Shown here: positions 17,608 to 27,136 of the stretch, piece by piece
Layout of the letters: the number at the start of each line of letters is the position of its first letter
Position numbering within the stretch: position 1 is the first letter of the stretch
NCBI GenBank assembly: GCA_947598205.1
Contig: CANQFB010000005.1
Coordinates: 29,224 to 93,223, forward strand
Source: an uncultured Clostridia bacterium
GTDB lineage: Bacteria > Bacillota > Clostridia > Christensenellales > Borkfalkiaceae
Length of the DNA stretch: 64,000 bases
Reading direction: 5' to 3'
Notes under the pieces: model-generated
Seen by the model: only the letters and a program-made list of their open reading frames with translations
Database searches by the model: none
What the model was told of the DNA's origin: nothing
Made by a program: the position numbers and the translations under genes

Positions 17608-19749
17608 TCACCTCACGCTATACAAAATTTCATTATAGGTAGGCAGGGGCCAGTGGGCGGAGGAACAAAGGGGCTCCATGGCGTCGGCGAGGACGCGCAG
17701 GGTAGCCATGTCCGCGATGATGACGTCGGAAACCGCTCTCGCGGCGTTTTTCGTCCCCTCGGGAAGGGATAAAAGGTCGCCTTCGAGCTTCTCCGCCGCC
17801 CGCATGAGGGCTTCATTTTGCGCGGAGAGCTTTTCCGCCACTACCATGTCCGCATCCAACGGAAGATTTTCATTCACGGCACGCTTCCTTTCGATGACTT
17901 CGAGAAGCTCCTCAAGATAGCCGTTGACGGCGGGAAAGATCTGGCGGCGCGCCATTTTCAACATCGTACGCGCCTCGATGGAGACCGTCTTTATGTAGTT
18001 TTCGAGCATGATATTCGCGCGGGCGACGACCTCTTTCTCGCTGTAGACGCCCTGCCGCACGAAGACGGCGATATTTTCGCGCTTGAAAAATTCCAATGCG
18101 GCCTCGGCCGTCGTCTTCAGGTTGAGAAGCCCCCTCCGCGCCGCCTCCTTCTCCCAATCGGGGCCGTAGCCGTTGAAGTTGAAGATGATGCGGGAATGTT
18201 CTTTGAGTAGCTTTTCGGTATATTCCCTGCACGCGAGGCCGAAGTCCTTCGCCCCGGCAAGCGCATCCACCGCTTCCGAAAAAGCCTGTGCGACGATGGT
18301 ATTTAGGACGATATTGGGGTCGGCGACGGAGGCGGACGAGCCGAGCATGCGCAGCTCGAATTTATTGCCCGTGAAGGCGAAGGGCGAGGTGCGGTTCCGA
18401 TCGGTCGTATCGATGGGGAAGATGGGCGAAGAAGGCACGCCGATCGACCCCGGGACGGGCTTTTTCGGCACATATGCCCCGCCTTTGACGATGCTCTCCA
18501 CGAGTGCGCCGAGCTGATCCCCAAGGTAGACGGAGACGATCGCGGGGGGCGCTTCGTCCGCGCCGAGGCGATGGTCGTTGCCCGCCGATGCGACGCTTGC
18601 ACGCAAGATCCCCTGATAGGTATCGACGGCGGCGATGACGCAGGAGAGGATGAGCAGGAAGCGCGGATCGCGCTCGGGATCTTCCCCGGGGTCGAGAAGG
18701 TTCAGCCCCGTATCCGTCGAGAGCGACCAATTGTTGTGCTTGCCCGAGCCGTTGATCCCCTCGAAGGGCTTCTCATGGAGAAGGCACACAAGGCCGTGCT
18801 TTTTAGCGACCTTCTTCATGATCTCCATGGTGAGCTGGTTCTGGTCGACGGCGATGTTCGTCGTCGTAAAGATAGGCGCGAGCTCATGCTGGGCGGGGGC
18901 GACCTCGTTGTGCTTGGTCTTGGCAAAGACGCCATAGCTCCAGAGCGTCTCGTCGAGATCGTGCATGTAGGCGGCGATCCGCGTCTTCAGGCTGGAAAAA
19001 TAATAGTCCTCGAGTTCCTGCCCGCGCGTCGCCCGCGCGCCGAAGAGCGTCCTTCCCGTGAGAATGAGATCTTCCCGCGCATTGTAGACCTTCTCATCGA
19101 TGAGGAAGTATTCCTGTTCCGGGCCGACCGTCGTCGAGACCTTTCCGCATTCTATCCCGAAGAGACGCAGAAGGCGCTTGGCCTGCGTATCGAGCGCCGT
19201 CATCGACTTCAACAGCGGGGCTTTCTTATCGAGCGTTTCCCCCGTGTAGGAGACGAAGACGGTGGGAATGTAGAGCGTCCCCTCCTTGACGAAGGCGGGC
19301 GAAGTGGGATCCCATGCCGTGTAGCCGCGGGCGGCCGAGGTCGCGCGCGTTCCCCCCGAAGGGAAGGAGGATGCATCGGGTTCGCCGACGATGAGGTCTC
19401 TCCCCGAGAGCTGTAAGATCGCCCGATCCCCCGAGGGAGTGAGAAAACTATCGTGCTTTTCCGCCGTAAGGCCCGTGAGGGGCTGGAACCAATGGGTAAA
19501 GTGCGTAGCGCCCTTGGAGACGGCGAAGTCCTTCATCGCGTTTGCGACGGTCGACGCAATGGCGGGATCGAAGGGCGCGCCGCGATCGATGGTGCGGCGG
19601 AGCGAGGCATAGACCTCCTTCGGAAGCGCGTTCTTCATCACGCTGTCGTTGAAAACATTAGAACCGAAATTTTCGATCAGATACATGCCTTTCTCCCATG
19701 GGATCGAGATATTTCTATTCATTATATGGAATTCGGCCGCCGAAGTCAA
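17608..19749 (-). CDS. glnN: Type III glutamine synthetase
   Basis: 713 aa; GSIII features (THFTHWFQPLTG, AEKHDSF, GPEQEYFLID, KHNEVAPAQHELAPIF, HEKPFEGINGSGKHNNWS). Confidence 0.96.
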   Translation of the reverse strand: MTSAAEFHIMNRNISIPWEKGMYLIENFGSNVFNDSVMKNALPKEVYASLRRTIDRGAPFDPAIASTVANAMKDFAVSKGATHFTHWFQPLTGLTAEKHDSFLTPSGDRAILQLSGRDLIVGEPDASSFPSGGTRATSAARGYTAWDPTSPAFVKEGTLYIPTVFVSYTGETLDKKAPLLKSMTALDTQAKRLLRLFGIECGKVSTTVGPEQEYFLIDEKVYNAREDLILTGRTLFGARATRGQELEDYYFSSLKTRIAAYMHDLDETLWSYGVFAKTKHNEVAPAQHELAPIFTTTNIAVDQNQLTMEIMKKVAKKHGLVCLLHEKPFEGINGSGKHNNWSLSTDTGLNLLDPGEDPERDPRFLLILSCVIAAVDTYQGILRASVASAGNDHRLGADEAPPAIVSVYLGDQLGALVESIVKGGAYVPKKPVPGSIGVPSSPIFPIDTTDRNRTSPFAFTGNKFELRMLGSSASVADPNIVLNTIVAQAFSEAVDALAGAKDFGLACREYTEKLLKEHSRIIFNFNGYGPDWEKEAARRGLLNLKTTAEAALEFFKRENIAVFVRQGVYSEKEVVARANIMLENYIKTVSIEARTMLKMARRQIFPAVNGYLEELLEVIERKRAVNENLPLDADMVVAEKLSAQNEALMRAAEKLEGDLLSLPEGTKNAARAVSDVIIADMATLRVLADAMEPLCSSAHWPLPTYNEILYSVR

Positions 19750-19961
19750 TCATTTGCCGCCTCTATCCTCAAAAACCCGTCATTCCGCTCCTCCTCGTTC
19801 CGAGGGGTTGCAGGAAAAAATCTTATCAGAAGCGCCCTCGCAAAAGTTTTCTCTTTTATGCGAAAAATACCGCCGAAGGCGGACATGGGCGCCACCTCGG
19901 CGGTCTGGCGCGCAAACTGTGCGGCGCAACATGGCGGGATCGGGAGCCCCCTCTCGCTCCT

Positions 19962-20672
19962 TTATTCATCGAAGAAGTCTTCGCGGCGGAGGCTGTGGCG
20001 GAGTTTTTCGAGAGCCTTTTTTTCGATGCGGGAGACATAGGAGCGGGAAATCTTGAGCTTCTTTGCGACCTCCCTCTGCGCAAGGGGAACGCCGCCCGTG
20101 AGCGCATACCGCAGACAGATGATCTCCGTTTCACGTTCGGTGAGGACGCTCCTGATCGCCTGCAAAAATTTCTCCTGCGTGAGGCTCTGCTCTACGCCCG
20201 CAAACACCTTTTCCTCCTTCTCAAAGAGAAGGTCCATGAGGGTGAGTTCGTTCCCGTCCTTGTCCGTTCCGACGGGATCGGAGAGGAGCACGGCGTTTTT
20301 GTGCTTCTTCCCCGCGCGGATGAGCATCAGAATTTCATTCTCGATGCAACGCGCCGTATAGGTCGCGAGACGGGTACCGTGTCCCGTTTCGTAGGTATTG
20401 ATCGCCTTGATGAGGCCGATCGAGCCCACAGAGATCATGTCGTCCGTCTCTGCCGCGCCCGCATATTTCTTCACGATATGGGCGACGAGACGCATGTTAT
20501 GGCGGATGAGTTTATCCTTTGCATCCTTATCCCCCGCCCGCGCGAGCCGCAAACATTCTTCCTCCTCCTCTTTGGAGAGGGGCTTGGGGTAGGAACTTCC
20601 GTCCTGTACCGCCCCCGTAAAGAAAAACAGCCGTGCGAGGACGGCGTAAAACATTTCTATCATCGCGTTCAC
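19962..20672 (-). CDS. sigK: RNA polymerase sporulation sigma factor, sigma-K type, with pro-sequence
   Basis: Hydrophobic N-terminal pro-region then KDAKDKLIRHNMRLVAHIVKKYAG, LATYTARCIENEILM, REVAKKLKISRSYVSRIEKKAL. Confidence 0.9.
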   Translation of the reverse strand: MNAMIEMFYAVLARLFFFTGAVQDGSSYPKPLSKEEEEECLRLARAGDKDAKDKLIRHNMRLVAHIVKKYAGAAETDDMISVGSIGLIKAINTYETGHGTRLATYTARCIENEILMLIRAGKKHKNAVLLSDPVGTDKDGNELTLMDLLFEKEEKVFAGVEQSLTQEKFLQAIRSVLTERETEIICLRYALTGGVPLAQREVAKKLKISRSYVSRIEKKALEKLRHSLRREDFFDE

Positions 20673-20713
20673 CTCTCTTCCTATCCTATGAAAGAGAGGT
20701 TTTGTCCTATGAA

Positions 20714-20741
20714 AAAAGCCGCCCGTTTGAGAGCGGCTTTT
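20714..20741. terminator. Stem-loop terminator between sigK and 20756-21334
   Basis: AAAAGCCGC-N10-GCGGCTTTT. Confidence 0.7.
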
Positions 20742-20755
20742 AAGAAAATGCTTAT

Positions 20756-21334
20756 TTATTGGGCGGAAGATGCGGGCCCTTCCTGCGGCGGAAGGGAGGC
20801 GCTCTGCGCCCGCGCGACGTTCACCTGTGCACAGAAGGCCTGAATGTTGTTCGCGACCGTCTTCACGTCCCGCACGAAGGAGACCTTATAACTGCGGCCC
20901 GCAAAGTCGGTGACGGTAAGCGCGGCGTCGTAATGCCCGCTGATGAGCATGATCCAGTTGGAAGTCCATATCCCGCTTGCGGGCGAGACCGTCCTGATTT
21001 GGTCGGTCGAAAGGCGCACATAGCCCATATTCTTGCCGCACCAGAAGGAATAGGTCGTCCCCTCGAGCAAAATCAGTTCCCGCGGCAGGCCCTCGAGGAT
21101 CACAAGTTGCGGGATATAGATCCCCAAAAACAGCCCCATGAACAGCACGCCGCAAACGATCAGGGCGACGCTGATCCCAAGTTGGGGAAAGTTGGGGACG
21201 GTGAGGAGGAGCACGCCTCCCGCGATACAGCCGATGCCGAGCACGCCGCCCCCCAACACGATCTCGATGATGGCGAGAATGCGCACCCATTTGCTCTTTT
21301 CGGCCACGCAGACGCCCTGCACTGTGTTATCCAT
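20756..21334 (-). CDS. Hypothetical membrane protein
   Basis: 192 aa with two N-terminal hydrophobic segments and a soluble C-terminal part. Confidence 0.7.
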   Translation of the reverse strand: MDNTVQGVCVAEKSKWVRILAIIEIVLGGGVLGIGCIAGGVLLLTVPNFPQLGISVALIVCGVLFMGLFLGIYIPQLVILEGLPRELILLEGTTYSFWCGKNMGYVRLSTDQIRTVSPASGIWTSNWIMLISGHYDAALTVTDFAGRSYKVSFVRDVKTVANNIQAFCAQVNVARAQSASLPPQEGPASSAQ

Positions 21335-23086
21335 TTACTTCTCCTCCTTGATTTGAATATGCACTTCGTCGAGCTGCTTTTTCTCGACGGGCGAGGGCGC
21401 GTTCATCATGAGGTCGCGGGCCTTCGCGTTCATCGGGAAGGGAATGACTTCGCGGATATTCTGCGTATCGCAGATGAGCATCACCATTCTGTCCACCCCG
21501 GGGGCGACGCCCGCGTGCGGCGGTGCGCCGAATTCAAAGGCATGATAGAGGGCGGGGAACTTCTTCACGACGTCCTCCCTCCCGAGCCCGACGAGGGAGA
21601 AGGCCTTGAGCATGATCTCGGGATCGTGATTTCTCACCGCGCCCGAAGAGAGCTCCACGCCGTTGCAGACGATGTCGTATTGATAGGCGAGCACCTCTAA
21701 AGGGTCTTTTTCTTCGAGGGCTTTGAGCCCGCCCTGCGGCATGGAGAAAGGATTGTGGCAGAACTCCAGCTCGCCGCTCTCTTCGCCGATCTCGTACATG
21801 GGGAAATCGACGATCCAGCAGAAGCGGTAGACGCCCTTTTCGCAGAGGTCCAGCCCTTGGCCGAGCATGGTGCGAAGGATGCCCGCGTGCTTTTGGGCGA
21901 CGCCCAATTTCTCATCTGCGACAAGGGCGATGAGCGCATCTTTTTCGACGCCGAGCCTTTGCTTCCATGCGCCGATATTTTCGGCGACGAATTTCGCCAT
22001 TCCGCCCGCGGGAAGACCGTTTTCATCGAGCTTGAACCAATACATGGCAGAGCCTTCCGTCTTCACCTTGAAGTCTTCGGCCGTCTTATCGAGCCATTTT
22101 CTCGGCGCATTGACGCCCGAGACGGCGATCGCCTTCACGAATTTGCCCGCGAGAGCTTCAAAGCCGCACCCATGTCCGAGATCGGTGACGTCTTTTATCG
22201 TGAGCGGGTTGCGGAGGTCGGGCTTATCCGAGCCGTAAGTCTCGAGCGCGTCGCGGTAGGCGATGCGGCGGAACGGGGGCTTATCCGCTTCCCACCCCGA
22301 ATACTTCGCAAACACGGGCGGGAGCACCCGCTCCAACACGGCGAACACGTCTTCCTGCGTCGCATATGCCATCTCGATGTCGAGCTGATAGAACTCGCCG
22401 GGGGAACGGTCGGCGCGGGCGTCTTCGTCGCGGAAGCAGGGGGCGATCTGGAAATAGCGATCGAACCCCGAGCACATCAAAAGCTGTTTATACTGTTGCG
22501 GGGCCTGCGGAAGGGCATAGAACTGCCCCGGGTAGATGCGGCTGGGCACGATATAATCGCGCGCGCCCTCGGGGGAAGAACTCGTGAGAATGGGCGTCGT
22601 GATCTCCAAAAAGCCCTCTTCCGTCATGAGACGGCGGAGGTCGGCGACGATCTTCGAGCGCAGAACGATCTTATCGCGCACGGCGGGATTTCTCAAATCG
22701 AGGAAACGGTAGCGAAGGCGTGCGTCTTCCCCCGCCTCCGTGGAGTGGGAGATCTCGAAGGGCAGGGCGTTCGCCAGACGGCGGCCCAGCACCTCCACTC
22801 TCTCGGGCAAAATCTCGATGAGCCCCGTGGGAAGTTTCTCGTTGGGCGCGGAGCGAAGCGCGACCACGCCTTCCACCTGAACGGTGGACTCTGTGGGGAT
22901 CTCGCGGAAGGCGGAGAGCATGGGCTCTTCGGAGCAGACGACCTGCGTCACCCCATAGAAATCGCGAAGGACGGCAAAGAGAAGCCCGCCCTTATCGCGC
23001 TTGCTATCCAGCCAACCCGAGAGTTTGACCTTTTTGCCGACGTCTTCCTTGCGGAGTTCGCCGCATGTGTGCGTTCTGTAAAACAT
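21335..23086 (-). CDS. aspS: Aspartyl-tRNA synthetase
   Basis: Class II aaRS: MFYRTHTCGELRKEDVGKKVKLSGWLDSKRDKGGLLFAVLRD, YALPQAPQQYKQLLMCSGFDRYFQIAPCFRDED, GVAPGVDRMVMLI; start trimmed from the ORF track. Confidence 0.97.
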   Translation of the reverse strand: MFYRTHTCGELRKEDVGKKVKLSGWLDSKRDKGGLLFAVLRDFYGVTQVVCSEEPMLSAFREIPTESTVQVEGVVALRSAPNEKLPTGLIEILPERVEVLGRRLANALPFEISHSTEAGEDARLRYRFLDLRNPAVRDKIVLRSKIVADLRRLMTEEGFLEITTPILTSSSPEGARDYIVPSRIYPGQFYALPQAPQQYKQLLMCSGFDRYFQIAPCFRDEDARADRSPGEFYQLDIEMAYATQEDVFAVLERVLPPVFAKYSGWEADKPPFRRIAYRDALETYGSDKPDLRNPLTIKDVTDLGHGCGFEALAGKFVKAIAVSGVNAPRKWLDKTAEDFKVKTEGSAMYWFKLDENGLPAGGMAKFVAENIGAWKQRLGVEKDALIALVADEKLGVAQKHAGILRTMLGQGLDLCEKGVYRFCWIVDFPMYEIGEESGELEFCHNPFSMPQGGLKALEEKDPLEVLAYQYDIVCNGVELSSGAVRNHDPEIMLKAFSLVGLGREDVVKKFPALYHAFEFGAPPHAGVAPGVDRMVMLICDTQNIREVIPFPMNAKARDLMMNAPSPVEKKQLDEVHIQIKEEK

Positions 23087-23182
23087 TGTGATACCTTCGG
23101 TAAAGTTTTTCTTCATTTTAGTCCCATCAAAAAAAATTGTCAAGTTTTCAAAGTGAGATACGGGGACTTTTTTGAAGAAGGC

Positions 23183-23392
23183 TCAAAAGTCGGATTTCCC
23201 GATAAGAAAATCAATGGAGACGCCGAAATATTCCGAGAGTCTCCACAGAGAGGCAAGATCGGGTTCCGTCTGCCCCATTTCCCAATAGGAGATCTTGCGT
23301 TGTGTTGTTTGAAGCGCCTCGGCAACTTCTTTTTGACTCAAGCCCCGCTCTGCGCGCAATTCCCTCAAACGTGCCGAAAACAATATTTTCAT
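23183..23392 (-). CDS. Small XRE-family HTH transcriptional regulator
   Basis: 69 aa: MKILFSARLRELRAERGLSQKEVAEALQTTQRKISYWEMGQTEPDLASLWRLSEYFGVSIDFLIG. Confidence 0.92.
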   Translation of the reverse strand: MKILFSARLRELRAERGLSQKEVAEALQTTQRKISYWEMGQTEPDLASLWRLSEYFGVSIDFLIGKSDF

Positions 23393-23403
23393 AATGAAAT
23401 TTT

Positions 23404-23476
23404 AGACAAAATACGTCTTAAATATTTGACAAAGACGAAAATCGTCTGTATAATCTACTATAGACAAAATTTGTCT
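23404..23476. promoter_or_regulatory. Three operator-like sites AGAC-N7-GTCT at exact 29-bp spacing
   Basis: AGACAAAATACGTCT (23404-23418), AGACGAAAATCGTCT (23433-23447), AGACAAAATTTGTCT (23462-23476) between divergent XRE and zinc-ribbon genes. Confidence 0.8.
23426..23454 (+). promoter_or_regulatory. Consensus sigma-A promoter TTGACA-N17-TATAAT
   Basis: TTGACA 23426-23431, TATAAT 23449-23454; palindromic site 23433-23447 lies in the spacer. Confidence 0.85.
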
Positions 23477-23499
23477 AAAAAACAATGGAGGAATCAGAA

Positions 23500-25008
23500 A
23501 TGAACCAATGTAAAAACTGCGGAACGATGTTTGAGGGAAAATTTTGTCCGCAATGCGGAAGCAAATCCGACGACGCAAAATACTGCCCGCAGTGCGGCGC
23601 GAAGCTCTCCCCTACGGATAAGTTCTGCCCCGAATGCGGAAGAGCGTTAAACCCCGCGGAAACTCAAGCGCGCTTCGAGACGCAGGAAAGTAAAGCGGAA
23701 AGTGCGCCGCAGGCGCTTGTAAAACTCTGCTCCCTTTTGCCGTATGCCGCATCCGTTCTCTTTGCCCTCTTTTCCGTCTTGCTCTTCTTGATGTTTCTCG
23801 GCTCCGTCTCCACTGCGGCGGGCTTCGGAACGGGAAGCGTCTATCAGACGATGGTCTTGGTCGGAGATACAACCGCAAACCTCTGCATTTCCGCCGTAGC
23901 ATTTGCCGCATTGGGCATCGTGTTTGCAGGGTGCGCGCTCCTGTACCGCTTCTATATTCCTCTGCGCGTCAAAAAAATCGGCCGTGTGCGCATTTGTTCA
24001 TGTCTGGAGGGAGTGCTCTTCGCGTTCTATTTTGTCGATTTCCTGCTCGCGTGCATCCTCTGCGGCACGGTGAACAACGGCTTGACCGCCCCCGGCGCGG
24101 CGACCGTGTGCATGCTTGTATTTTCCCTCTTCTTCGGGCTGTGCTCTTTGGGGATCGTCTTGGTGAATAAATTCCTCCCCAAAATCTCCCCCGCCGTCAC
24201 GTCGGAATTGAAGAGGAAAGCGATCGAGCGGCGTGCCGCATTGACGGCGCCCGCAAAGCCCGAGCACGAAGAATTGCAAAAGCCGCAAAAACCGAAATAC
24301 CCGAACGCAGAGTGTTCCGAAGAGCTCCAAACAAAAATCCTGAAACATGCAAAAACGAGGAACCTTTTCACCGTATTTGCGGGACTCGTGTGTTGGTATC
24401 TTGCGCCTATGCTTGTGTTTTTGCTCTTTCTAGACAGTTATGAATATGAATACAACGAAAACATGTGGCCTTTGATTGCCTTGTGCGTTTGGGGCGGTTG
24501 CGGCGCGCTCCTGATCATTCTCGGCGGCATTTTTGGCTCTATGTACTACAAAAAAAGCTACTCCGAGTGGCGGAGCAAGCGCGCCTGGAACAATCGGACG
24601 ATGCTTTGGACGGTATCGTTATGCTCCATCCCCTTGCTCATAACCTCCATCGTACTCATATTCATGTCGATATCCGCTTACAAATTCGTAGGAGGATATC
24701 TCGTGGACATGTACGACGGTGATGTGTACACACGAGCAATTCCATGTACATGCGTATTTTACTTGTCGTGTGTCGGCGTTTTATGCGTCATCGCGGCACA
24801 TTGCATTGCGGGTGCGATCACGAGAAAGGGAAAGAAGCTCTCTCTTTCCGTTTACGGCGTGAAAAATCCCCGCCTGCTACCAGAAGTGGAAGTAATTCAA
24901 AACGCCTACCTCGCGCAACAAAATGACTACCTCGCATCCAAAGAAGTATGGCACGAATACCGCAAGCGGCTCGCCTATTTCGAGGAAGGCGTCGCCTATC
25001 GGAAATAA
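23500..25008 (+). CDS. Zinc-ribbon membrane protein
   Basis: Tandem CX2C zinc ribbons at N-terminus (MNQCKNCGTMFEGKFCPQCGSKSDDAKYCPQCGAKLSPTDKFCPECG) followed by multiple TM segments; GGAGG RBS upstream of 23500. Confidence 0.85.
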   Translation: MNQCKNCGTMFEGKFCPQCGSKSDDAKYCPQCGAKLSPTDKFCPECGRALNPAETQARFETQESKAESAPQALVKLCSLLPYAASVLFALFSVLLFLMFLGSVSTAAGFGTGSVYQTMVLVGDTTANLCISAVAFAALGIVFAGCALLYRFYIPLRVKKIGRVRICSCLEGVLFAFYFVDFLLACILCGTVNNGLTAPGAATVCMLVFSLFFGLCSLGIVLVNKFLPKISPAVTSELKRKAIERRAALTAPAKPEHEELQKPQKPKYPNAECSEELQTKILKHAKTRNLFTVFAGLVCWYLAPMLVFLLFLDSYEYEYNENMWPLIALCVWGGCGALLIILGGIFGSMYYKKSYSEWRSKRAWNNRTMLWTVSLCSIPLLITSIVLIFMSISAYKFVGGYLVDMYDGDVYTRAIPCTCVFYLSCVGVLCVIAAHCIAGAITRKGKKLSLSVYGVKNPRLLPEVEVIQNAYLAQQNDYLASKEVWHEYRKRLAYFEEGVAYRK

Positions 25009-25059
25009 ACAGCGGGAAGTCCCCTTTTCTCTAAAATGCAAACCCCCTCCGTTTGGAGG

Positions 25060-25215
25060 GGGTGCTTTCATTGAGGGAATTTTTTCGCCCCTGTGAGGTT
25101 CAGAGAGAGGACATTGGTGAGTACCATGTCCGCGGTTCACCCATCGGACTTCGTATGGGGAGATCCTTCGAGGATCGGCCCCTGTGGACTGCGTAATGTA
25201 AGTTCGGCTCAGGAT
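25060..25215. repeat. Degenerate copy of the same dispersed repeat
   Basis: GGGGAGATCCTTCGAGGATCGGCCCCTGTGGACTGCGTAATG...GGCTCAGGATGACGC. Confidence 0.6.
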
Positions 25216-26624
25216 GACGCGGGCTTTCCTTGCGCGGGGGTGGGGATTGATTTCCCCTTGAAATAGGTGATCGTGAGGATCAAAGTCAGGATGAAGGCGA
25301 CGATGTCGGCCGCGGGGGCGGCGTAGAGGATGCCCTCCACTCCCCAGAAGATGGGGAAGATGCACACGAGCGGGATGAAGAGGACGATGTCGCGGACGAG
25401 CGAGGAGATGACGGCGCGGACGGGCCTTCCCACCGATTGGAAGAAGATGGACGACATCTTGATGATGCAGGTAAAAGTCAAAAGCGAGAGGAAGATGCGG
25501 AAGGTCTTTTCGGCAAACAGCCAATAGTCGTCGGGGTTGGGGATGTTCTTGGGCGTTCCGAAGATGGAGACGACGGCGCGCGGGGCGGCCTCGAACAATA
25601 CGGTGAATACGACCCCCACGCCGATGGTACACAGCAGAATATTGCGGTAGAGCTTTTTCACGCGGTCAAAGTTGCCCGCGCCGAGATTGTAGCCGAGGAT
25701 GGGCTGGCAACCGAGGACGATGCCGACGACGATGTTGATGACGACGGTAAAGACTTTGCTCTCGATGCCGATGACGGCGATGGGGATGTCTGCGCCGTAG
25801 TGCGACTGCGCGCCGTACTTCGCGAGCATGATGTTACACGCAAGCGAGATGAGGACGATGCTCATCTGCGTGATGAAGGAGGATGCGCCGAGCTTTAAGG
25901 CATTTGCGAACACTTTGAAGTTGGGGATGAGGTTTTTCCATTTCAATTTGAAGGTCTTGGTGCGGCGAAGGAAATAGAAGAGCGAGATAAGGAAGGAGAG
26001 GCACTGCCCGATCGCCGTCGCCCATGCCGCCCCCGCCATGCCCCACTTTGCCCCGTAGATGAAGGCGGGGTCGAGGGCGATATTTGCGACCGCACCCGTG
26101 AGCATGGATGCCATCGACCACGCGGGACTGCCGTCCGCGCGGATGACGGCGTTCATCATGTTCATGAGCATAAACACGGGGAAGAAGGCGAGGACGATAT
26201 TGAAGTACTTCGTCGCGTATCCGATGCTGTTTTCGGAAGCTCCGAAGAGCGTAAGAAGCGGTTTTGCCAACGGGTAGAAGAGGGCGAGGAGAAGAAGACT
26301 CGTGCAGAGCGTGACGGTGATCCCCGTGCCTATGGACTTGGGCGCACTTGCGGCGTCCTTTTTCCCCTGGCAGATGTTGAGATGGGCGGCGCACCCGTCG
26401 CCGAAACACCACGCAAACGCCTGCGCGATGATGAAGATTGGGAAGACGACCCCCGTTGCCGCATTGCCGAGGGTGGACAGCTCGCTGTTGCCGACGAAGA
26501 TCTGGTCGACAATGTTATAGAGCGCGCTGACGAGCAGGGATAAAATGCAGGGGATGGAGAACTTGAGCATGAGTTTGCCGAGTTTCCCCTCCCCCAAAAA
26601 GCTGTTTTGTTGTGTCTCTTCCAT
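25209..26624 (-). CDS. MATE-family (MepA-like) multidrug efflux transporter
   Basis: MEETQQNSFLGEGKLGKLMLKFSIPCILSLLVSALYNIVDQIFVG and about 12 hydrophobic segments; start placed after an AGGAGG RBS. Confidence 0.92.
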   Translation of the reverse strand: MEETQQNSFLGEGKLGKLMLKFSIPCILSLLVSALYNIVDQIFVGNSELSTLGNAATGVVFPIFIIAQAFAWCFGDGCAAHLNICQGKKDAASAPKSIGTGITVTLCTSLLLLALFYPLAKPLLTLFGASENSIGYATKYFNIVLAFFPVFMLMNMMNAVIRADGSPAWSMASMLTGAVANIALDPAFIYGAKWGMAGAAWATAIGQCLSFLISLFYFLRRTKTFKLKWKNLIPNFKVFANALKLGASSFITQMSIVLISLACNIMLAKYGAQSHYGADIPIAVIGIESKVFTVVINIVVGIVLGCQPILGYNLGAGNFDRVKKLYRNILLCTIGVGVVFTVLFEAAPRAVVSIFGTPKNIPNPDDYWLFAEKTFRIFLSLLTFTCIIKMSSIFFQSVGRPVRAVISSLVRDIVLFIPLVCIFPIFWGVEGILYAAPAADIVAFILTLILTITYFKGKSIPTPAQGKPASS

Positions 26625-26653
26625 AATGGCCTCCTTTTTTTGCCGCAAAAAAA

Positions 26654-26671
26654 CACATGCCTACGCATGTG
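26654..26671 (-). terminator. Intrinsic terminator/attenuator hairpin in the MATE 5' leader
   Basis: Reverse strand CACATGC-GTAG-GCATGTG followed by TTTTTTT, upstream of the MATE RBS. Confidence 0.7.
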
Positions 26672-26680
26672 CCCTATCAA

Positions 26681-26748
26681 AAACGACACATGCTACCGCG
26701 TACCGTGATCAGATTTACGCGCGAATATTTGCGCCACATGTGTCGTTT
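26681..26748 (-). promoter_or_regulatory. Structured leader element (12-bp inverted repeat enclosing 44 nt), candidate riboswitch aptamer
   Basis: AAACGACACATG (26681-26692) and CATGTGTCGTTT (26737-26748) are perfect complements; located between promoter and attenuator hairpin. Confidence 0.6.
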
Positions 26749-26772
26749 CGTTCGATGAAATTATATATTGTT

Positions 26773-26801
26773 ATTTTACGGGTTTTTACAAAAAAAGTCA
26801 A
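26773..26801 (-). promoter_or_regulatory. Probable sigma-A promoter for the MATE gene (TTGACT-N17-TAAAAT)
   Basis: Reverse strand TTGACT ttttttgtaaaaacccg TAAAAT upstream of the leader. Confidence 0.6.
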
Positions 26802-26824
26802 CTCATTTTTCGGGTGAAAATTTA

Positions 26825-27115
26825 ATACCCGTCATTCCGGGGCGTGGTAAACGCGTCATTCTGCCCGTGGTGGTACGCGTCATTCTGAGGCGATAGCGCT
26901 TATACAATGTCCGCGAAAGCAACTCTCCGAAGAATCCCCAATACGAAGTCCAAAGTCTAAGCCTTCCCCCATCCATGGGGGAAGGTGGCACGGAGTAGCC
27001 GTGACGGATGAGGGCATATGGTATGACCTTTTGAAATGCAACCCTCATCAGTCACTGCGTGACAGCTTCTCCCTTCATAAGGGAGAAGCATTCTTTGCCT
27101 CAGGATGACGCGGTC
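26825..27115. repeat. Composite of dispersed repeat families
   Basis: Contains GTCATTCCGGGGC, GAATCCCCAATACGAAGTCC, and CCCTCATCAGTCACTGCGTGACAGCTTCTCCCTT. Confidence 0.75.
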
Positions 27116-27136
27116 AACCGCGGACATGGGTGGGGC

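Noticed and set aside
19962-20672. Interrupted sigK (skin-like element)
   Set aside because: The ORF is intact from pro-sequence to region 4; no intervening element in this window.
23183-25008. Toxin-antitoxin interpretation of the small XRE gene
   Set aside because: The divergent partner is a zinc-ribbon polytopic membrane protein, not a toxin-like small protein; a regulator/target pair fits better.
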